Shown one piece after another: positions 60,325 through 64,000 of a DNA stretch of 64,000 nucleotides. The translations under genes were made by a program, and so were the position numbers. Numbering within the stretch: position 1 is the first letter of the stretch; every line of letters starts with the position of its first letter. The notes under the pieces were generated by a model. The model saw nothing but the letters and a program-made list of their open reading frames with translations, made no database searches and had not been told where the DNA came from. The DNA is from JBEBSD01 sp040394475 (GTDB taxonomy: Bacteria; Bacteroidota; Bacteroidia; Cytophagales; Spirosomataceae), in contig JBEBSD010000009.1 of assembly GCA_040394475.1 (NCBI GenBank), forward strand, positions 62,001-126,000, given 5' to 3'.

Positions 60325-61591
60325 TCCGGAAGTAATGAATACCGCGATTCGAGAACAGGTACTGGAACGATTGCTGCGTTATGTAAAAATCGATACCCAG
60401 TCGGACCCGCAGGCGATCTGTTTCCCTTCGACCGAAAAGCAAAAGCAGCTGGGGGCCTTGCTGGCCGCAGAATTACGGGAAATGGGCGTAGCAGATGCGG
60501 AGCTGGATGCGCATGGATACGTCTATGCGACGATTCCGTCCAATTCTCCCAAGGCGCAGGTGCCGGTGATTTGCTTTTGTGCACACATGGACACTTCCCC
60601 CGATGTCAGCGGCGCCGGTGTGAAACCGCTGGTGCACCGCAATTGGGACGGATCGGCTATTGTATTGCCCGATGATCCGACTCAGGTGATCCGGCTTACG
60701 GAACACCCGGATCTGGCAGCCCAGATAGGGAACGACCTGGTAACGGCCAGCGGAACCACCTTGCTGGGAGCCGATAACAAAGCCGGCGTGGCCGAAATCA
60801 TGACCGCCGTACAGTACTGGCTTTCTCATCCCGAATGCATTCACGGGACTATCAGGATCCTGTTCACGCCGGATGAAGAGGTAGGCCGGGGAACGGAGAA
60901 AGTGGATTTGAAAAAGCTGGGGGCTGCTTACGCCTACACAATCGATGGAGAAACACTGGGGAGCCTGGAAGACGAAACCTTTTCGGCCGACGGTGTAAAG
61001 GTCGTGATCAGGGGAGTCAGCACGCACCCGGGTTTTGCCAGCGGGAAGCTGGAGAATGCCTTGAAAATAGCAGCTGACATTTTAGCGGCCTTGCCGAAAG
61101 ATCGCCTGTCCCCCGAAACGACTGCAGACAGGGAAGGGTTTATCCATCCCGTACACCTGGAAGGGGGCCAGGACAGCGCTGAGCTGACATTTATTATACG
61201 CGATTTTTCAACCGAAGGATTGGAGGAAAAGGAAGCGTGGCTGAAAGGAATTGTGGAGACCGTGCTGACATCCTATCCGGGATCCGGATTTGAATTGGAG
61301 GTTACGGAACAGTACCGGAATATGCGGGAAGTGCTGGACCAGCATCCGCACGTAGTTGATTACGCGCTTCGCGCGATTGAGCGGGCAGGGCTCCGGCCGC
61401 TGCGGAGAAGCATCCGCGGCGGAACAGACGGCTCGCGGTTATCCTTTATGGGGTTGCCTTGCCCGAACCTGTTTGCAGGCGAGCATGCCTTTCATTCCAG
61501 GCTGGAGTGGGTTTCGGTGCAGGATATGGAAAAAGCCGTGGCTGTAATGATCCATTTGTCGCAGATCTGGGAAGCCGAAACAAGCGCTTAA
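60317..61591 (+). CDS. pepT: Peptidase T (tripeptide aminopeptidase)
   Basis: A 424-residue metallopeptidase of family M20B that cuts the N-terminal residue from tripeptides in the cytosol. Zinc ligands and catalytic residues lie in CAHMDTSPD, LLGADNKAGVAEIM, TPDEEVGRGTEKVD, YTIDGETLG and, at the end, RGGTDGSRLSFMGLPCPNLF and GEHAFHSRLEWV. The start overlaps the previous gene by 8 bases, suggesting translational coupling. The first in-frame ATG beyond it (MNTAIREQ) is an alternative start. Confidence 0.95.
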   Translation: MINPEVMNTAIREQVLERLLRYVKIDTQSDPQAICFPSTEKQKQLGALLAAELREMGVADAELDAHGYVYATIPSNSPKAQVPVICFCAHMDTSPDVSGAGVKPLVHRNWDGSAIVLPDDPTQVIRLTEHPDLAAQIGNDLVTASGTTLLGADNKAGVAEIMTAVQYWLSHPECIHGTIRILFTPDEEVGRGTEKVDLKKLGAAYAYTIDGETLGSLEDETFSADGVKVVIRGVSTHPGFASGKLENALKIAADILAALPKDRLSPETTADREGFIHPVHLEGGQDSAELTFIIRDFSTEGLEEKEAWLKGIVETVLTSYPGSGFELEVTEQYRNMREVLDQHPHVVDYALRAIERAGLRPLRRSIRGGTDGSRLSFMGLPCPNLFAGEHAFHSRLEWVSVQDMEKAVAVMIHLSQIWEAETSA

Positions 61592-61604
61592 AGAGGAGAA
61601 CAGC

Positions 61605-62237
61605 ATGGCCAAGAAATCGAAATACTATGTAGTCTGGCAAGGGCGGCAGTCAGGGGTTTTTACCGACTGGAAGCAGTGCGAAGAGCAGATCAAGGGAGTG
61701 GAGGGGGCACAGTTCAAGTCATTTGATACCCTCGAGGAGGCGGAATATGCGATTCGCCGTAATTACTGGGAGTTTGTGAATAAAACCGCAGGCAAACCGG
61801 CTCTCAAAAAAAGGCCGGCTTCCGTCGGCGACCCTATCCAGAACAGTATTGTCGTGGATGCCGCATGGAATACGGCTACAGGAGATATGGAATACCAGGG
61901 GTTTTACCTGATGACCAGGGAACGGATATTCCTGCAGGGGCCTTTCGCCGATGCTACCAACAACATCGGCGAATTCCTGGCGATTGTACATGCGCTTGCC
62001 TATCTGAAACAAAATAACAGTGAGCTGCCCATCTATTCTGATTCGAGAACGGCAATCAGTTGGGTGAAAAAGAAGCATGCCAATACGAAGCTTGAACTTA
62101 CCCCCCGCAATAAACCGGTATTTGAGCTCCTTCAACGCGCAGAGCGGTGGCTGGCGGCGAATACGTACAAAAACGCTGTTCTGAAATGGGAGACAGAATA
62201 CTGGGGAGAGAATCCGGCAGATTTTGGACGGAAGTAA
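61605..62237 (+). CDS. Ribonuclease H with N-terminal viroplasmin-like domain
   Basis: A 210-residue RNase H1 that removes RNA from RNA-DNA hybrids. Residues 1-50 form the viroplasmin/RHBD domain (KYYVVWQGRQSGVFTDWKQC, FDTLEEAEYAI). The nuclease part shows the catalytic acids in IVVDAAWN, NNIGEFLAIVHAL and YSDSRTAISWVKKKHANT. It has a strong Shine-Dalgarno sequence AAAGAGGAG before the ATG, which is uncommon in Bacteroidota. The gene lies 13 bp after pepT, so the two may be an operon. Confidence 0.95.
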   Translation: MAKKSKYYVVWQGRQSGVFTDWKQCEEQIKGVEGAQFKSFDTLEEAEYAIRRNYWEFVNKTAGKPALKKRPASVGDPIQNSIVVDAAWNTATGDMEYQGFYLMTRERIFLQGPFADATNNIGEFLAIVHALAYLKQNNSELPIYSDSRTAISWVKKKHANTKLELTPRNKPVFELLQRAERWLAANTYKNAVLKWETEYWGENPADFGRK

Positions 62238-62369
62238 GGTGATCGTCTTGAAAGGGTAACAATAAGCGCCTGTCTTGATTGTCAGCGCTTTAGTCGCCGG
62301 CCGGCGCCGGCCCTTTTCGCTGCTTTTCTGCGGAGTGGATGCGATCAGTAATAAACACTTCCCGAAGTC

Positions 62370-62399
62370 TTGGTCAAAAGCTTTTTTTGCGTTACTTTG
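62370..62399 (+). promoter_or_regulatory. Likely promoter of the tRNA-Pro gene
   Basis: TTG (62370-62372), 20-bp spacer and TACTTTG (TAnn-TTG, one base short of consensus, 62393-62399), about 37 bp before the tRNA. Confidence 0.5.
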
Positions 62400-62435
62400 C
62401 GCTTCGTTTGGAAAACGGGTGTTCTTTTCCGTTTT

Positions 62436-62509
62436 CGGGTAGTAGCGCAGCCCGGTAGCGTGCGTCGTTCGGGACGACGAGGTCGCAGGTTCGAATCCTG
62501 TCTACCCGA
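62436..62509 (+). tRNA. tRNA-Pro (anticodon CGG)
   Basis: A complete 74-nt cloverleaf: acceptor CGGGTAG paired with CTACCCG and discriminator A, D arm with GCGCAGCCCGGTAGCG, anticodon stem CGTCG/CGACG around the loop TTCGGGA (anticodon CGG, codon CCG), and T arm GCAGGTTCGAATCCTGT. The CCA end is not encoded. The insertion sequence begins 84 bp downstream. Confidence 0.96.
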
Positions 62510-62515
62510 CTTGAG

Positions 62516-62551
62516 AGGGCAAAACGGATTTTTTTCGTTTTGCCCTTTTTT
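62516..62551 (+). terminator. Terminator of the tRNA-Pro transcript
   Basis: AGGGCAAAACG pairs with CGTTTTGCCCT, followed by T run, six bases after the mature tRNA. Confidence 0.88.
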
Positions 62552-62592
62552 ATTGATCCGTAAGTCGTTGTCTGCCTTTCCCGGGATCAGGT

Positions 62593-62608
62593 GTAAAAGT
62601 TGGGGGGA
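62593..62608 (+). repeat. Left terminal inverted repeat of the insertion sequence
   Basis: GTAAAAGTTGGGGGGA, mirrored by the right end with one mismatch. Confidence 0.85.
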
Positions 62609-62641
62609 ATAAAATAAAGGTTTAGATTCGCTTCCAAACAC

Positions 62642-63004
62642 TTGATTTTGGAAAAGGAATTACTTTCTCTATTGTTGCCTTCCGGGCTTGTCGACCTATT
62701 TGAACTGGAAAAAGTTGAGAACCTTTCAGACGGCTATCACTTGTATTTATTTCAGAAGAATATTCCTCCTGTAGCTCTTGAAGGACATAAATTGGAGTCA
62801 AAAGGCTTTTTTGAGTCGATTACGATCCGCGATTTTCCCTTGCGGGGTCGGGCTTGCTTCCTTCACTTGAGGCGTCGTAAATGGTTGGATCATGATACCG
62901 GCAGTATTGTTTTTCACCAGTGGGATGAGGTAGCTAAAGGGACCAGGATGACGAAGGAATTCGCCTCTTTTTTAAAAGGGATTAATCGATACTCATCCCA
63001 TTAA
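62642..63004 (+). CDS. ISAon1-type transposase, N-terminal region protein
   Basis: A 120-residue protein read from TTG (a second TTG two codons on is possible). It resembles the separately encoded N-terminal part of ISAon1 family transposases: LVDLFELEKVENLSDGYHLY, GFFESITIRDFPLRGRACFL, HLRRRKWLDHDTG. This part of ISL3 transposases recognises the element ends. The main transposase starts 16 bp after its stop in another frame; a frameshift fusion is possible but not shown. Confidence 0.88.
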   Translation: MILEKELLSLLLPSGLVDLFELEKVENLSDGYHLYLFQKNIPPVALEGHKLESKGFFESITIRDFPLRGRACFLHLRRRKWLDHDTGSIVFHQWDEVAKGTRMTKEFASFLKGINRYSSH

Positions 63005-63020
63005 CTGCACAACAATTGGT

Positions 63021-63983
63021 TTGCTTTTTCAAATGGACGGAAAATCTCTTCAGGATCAGTATGTTAGACACTTGAGTGGATTTGTTGATTGGGATCAATT
63101 AGCTCACGCCCAGGATTGGATTCTGTTTCCTGATAATATCGGATCTTACTTGAGCATCGATGAAACGTGCCTCTCTCAGGGAGAACTTTATACGGTGGTT
63201 ACAAATAAAGCGGCCAAAGGCAAAAAGGGGGCATTGGTGGCCATGATAAAAGGTACTGAAAGCCAGAAGGTAATCCGGATACTCCGCAAAATATCAGAGG
63301 CAAAACGAAAGAAGGTCAAAGAAGTAACGCTTGATCTGGCCGCAACGATGGAGAAGATAGCCAGCCGGTCTTTTCCTAAAGCCAAGTTAGTATCCGATCG
63401 TTTTCATGTGCAACAGTTAGCTGGTGATGCCGTCCAACAAATCCGAATCGAATACCGGTGGGAAGCTATTGATCAGGAAAACAAAGAGATGGCACTTGCC
63501 AAAGAGCTGAAAGAAAAATATATCCCAGAAGTATATGCTAACGGGGATAGCCCCAAACAGTTATTAGCCAGAAGCAGGCATTTGCTTTTTAAGGATCAGG
63601 CTAAATGGACGCCTTCACAACACCATAGAGGTGAAATCCTTTTTAGGTTATACCCAACTTTGGAAACAGCCTATCAGCTTAGTAGAAAGCTGTCCAATAT
63701 TTTCTCCTCAACAAAGGTGAAGGGTGTCGCCTTTACCCGGCTAGCGCAATGGTACAACCAAGTGGAAATAGCAGGACTAAAGTCGTTTGGAACACTAGCC
63801 AGGACAATCCAAAATCACTATCTGACCATACTCAACTATTTTGACAACAGAAGCACCAATGCCTCAGCTGAATCCTTCAATCGCGCGGCGAACCGTGCCA
63901 AAATAAAGGCACTCAGGAGGCAATTCAGAGGGGTTAGCAACATCCCATTTTTCATGTTTAGACTTGCCAATATATATGCTTAG
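63021..63983 (+). CDS. ISAon1-type (ISL3 family) transposase
   Basis: A 320-residue DDE transposase. The acidic triad is visible: Asp in YLSIDETCLS (about residue 48), Asp in LVSDRFHVQQL (about 123) and Glu in NASAESFNRAANRAK (about 285). The C-terminal FMFRLANIYA is standard. It ends one base before the right terminal repeat. The reading frame is intact, so the element could be active with its partner ORF. Confidence 0.93.
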   Translation: MLFQMDGKSLQDQYVRHLSGFVDWDQLAHAQDWILFPDNIGSYLSIDETCLSQGELYTVVTNKAAKGKKGALVAMIKGTESQKVIRILRKISEAKRKKVKEVTLDLAATMEKIASRSFPKAKLVSDRFHVQQLAGDAVQQIRIEYRWEAIDQENKEMALAKELKEKYIPEVYANGDSPKQLLARSRHLLFKDQAKWTPSQHHRGEILFRLYPTLETAYQLSRKLSNIFSSTKVKGVAFTRLAQWYNQVEIAGLKSFGTLARTIQNHYLTILNYFDNRSTNASAESFNRAANRAKIKALRRQFRGVSNIPFFMFRLANIYA

Positions 63984-63984
63984 A

Positions 63985-64000
63985 TCCCCCCAACTTTTCC
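63985..64000 (-). repeat. Right terminal inverted repeat of the insertion sequence
   Basis: TCCCCCCAACTTTTCC on the plus strand, the reverse complement of the left repeat with one mismatch. Confidence 0.85.

Larger units (their letters stand above)
62593..64000 (+). mobile_element. ISL3-family insertion sequence, ISAon1 type
   Basis: The element is bounded by imperfect terminal inverted repeats: left GTAAAAGTTGGGGGGA (62593-62608) and right, read in reverse, GGAAAAGTTGGGGGGA (63985-64000), matching at 15 of 16 positions. It carries an N-terminal-region ORF and a DDE transposase ORF, the two-frame layout of ISAon1-like elements. Its right end coincides with the window end, so the target-site duplication cannot be checked, and a base or more could lie outside. 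Confidence 0.9.

Overview
This is chromosomal DNA of a member of the Bacteroidota, most likely a Cytophagales-type bacterium; the genus cannot be fixed from the sequence. The evidence is a SusC/SusD pair, secreted proteins ending in type IX secretion (T9SS) sorting domains, a T9SS plug-domain protein, several promoters of the Bacteroidota form (TTG, about 16-20 bp, TAnnTTTG), an ISAon1-type insertion sequence and the metY/metX route to homocysteine under a SAM riboswitch. Most of the window has balanced-to-GC-rich coding sequence. The exception is a clearly AT-rich block from about 10.9 to 19.15 kb.

Layout. 1-2.2 kb: a GMC oxidoreductase with its gluconate 2-dehydrogenase subunit 3 partner (cut by the window edge). 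2.7-10.2 kb: a DEAD-box helicase, a DUF486 membrane protein, a secreted SGNH hydrolase, a large secreted glycosidase-like protein and an acyl-CoA dehydrogenase. 10.4-19.1 kb: two tandem C25 (gingipain/PorU2-like) proteins, then, convergent, a 50-residue lasso-type RiPP precursor and an asparagine-synthetase-like cyclase. 19.2-24.6 kb: a lipoprotein, a T9SS plug protein, a bifunctional nuclease, the ETF operon (etfBA) and a TPR protein. 24.7-28.5 kb: a heavy-metal cluster (HYC_CC_PP-like protein, TonB receptor, HMA-AraC regulator, HMA protein). 28.5-36.2 kb: ThuA, haem c/PQQ-like dehydrogenase, DUF1501 and DUF1549/DUF1553 proteins of planctomycete-like type. 36.5-46.9 kb: mostly housekeeping (rhomboid, prenyl synthase, TerC, DnaG, DUF2911, PadR plus TonB, a lipoprotein, AspS). 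46.9-51.7 kb: a SusCD pair. 52-62.2 kb: metallo-hydrolase, LD-carboxypeptidase, DUF721, metY-metX, uvrC, marC, a MazG-like protein, a peptidase T and RNase H. 62.4-64 kb: tRNA-Pro(CGG), then a nearly complete or complete ISL3-type element that reaches the last base.

The main points for follow-up are these. (1) A precursor/cyclase lasso pair lies in the AT-rich block with no B proteins or transporter nearby, and the left edge of the block falls inside a C25 gene, which is therefore mosaic. (2) An 18-bp palindrome is shared by the acyl-CoA dehydrogenase promoter and the region upstream of etfBA, suggesting one regulator for the dehydrogenase and its electron acceptor. (3) A 9-bp-arm inverted repeat sits on the padR promoter and looks like an autoregulatory operator. 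(4) Several dispersed and tandem intergenic repeat families are present.

No database search was possible. Family names rest on recognised motifs, length and context.
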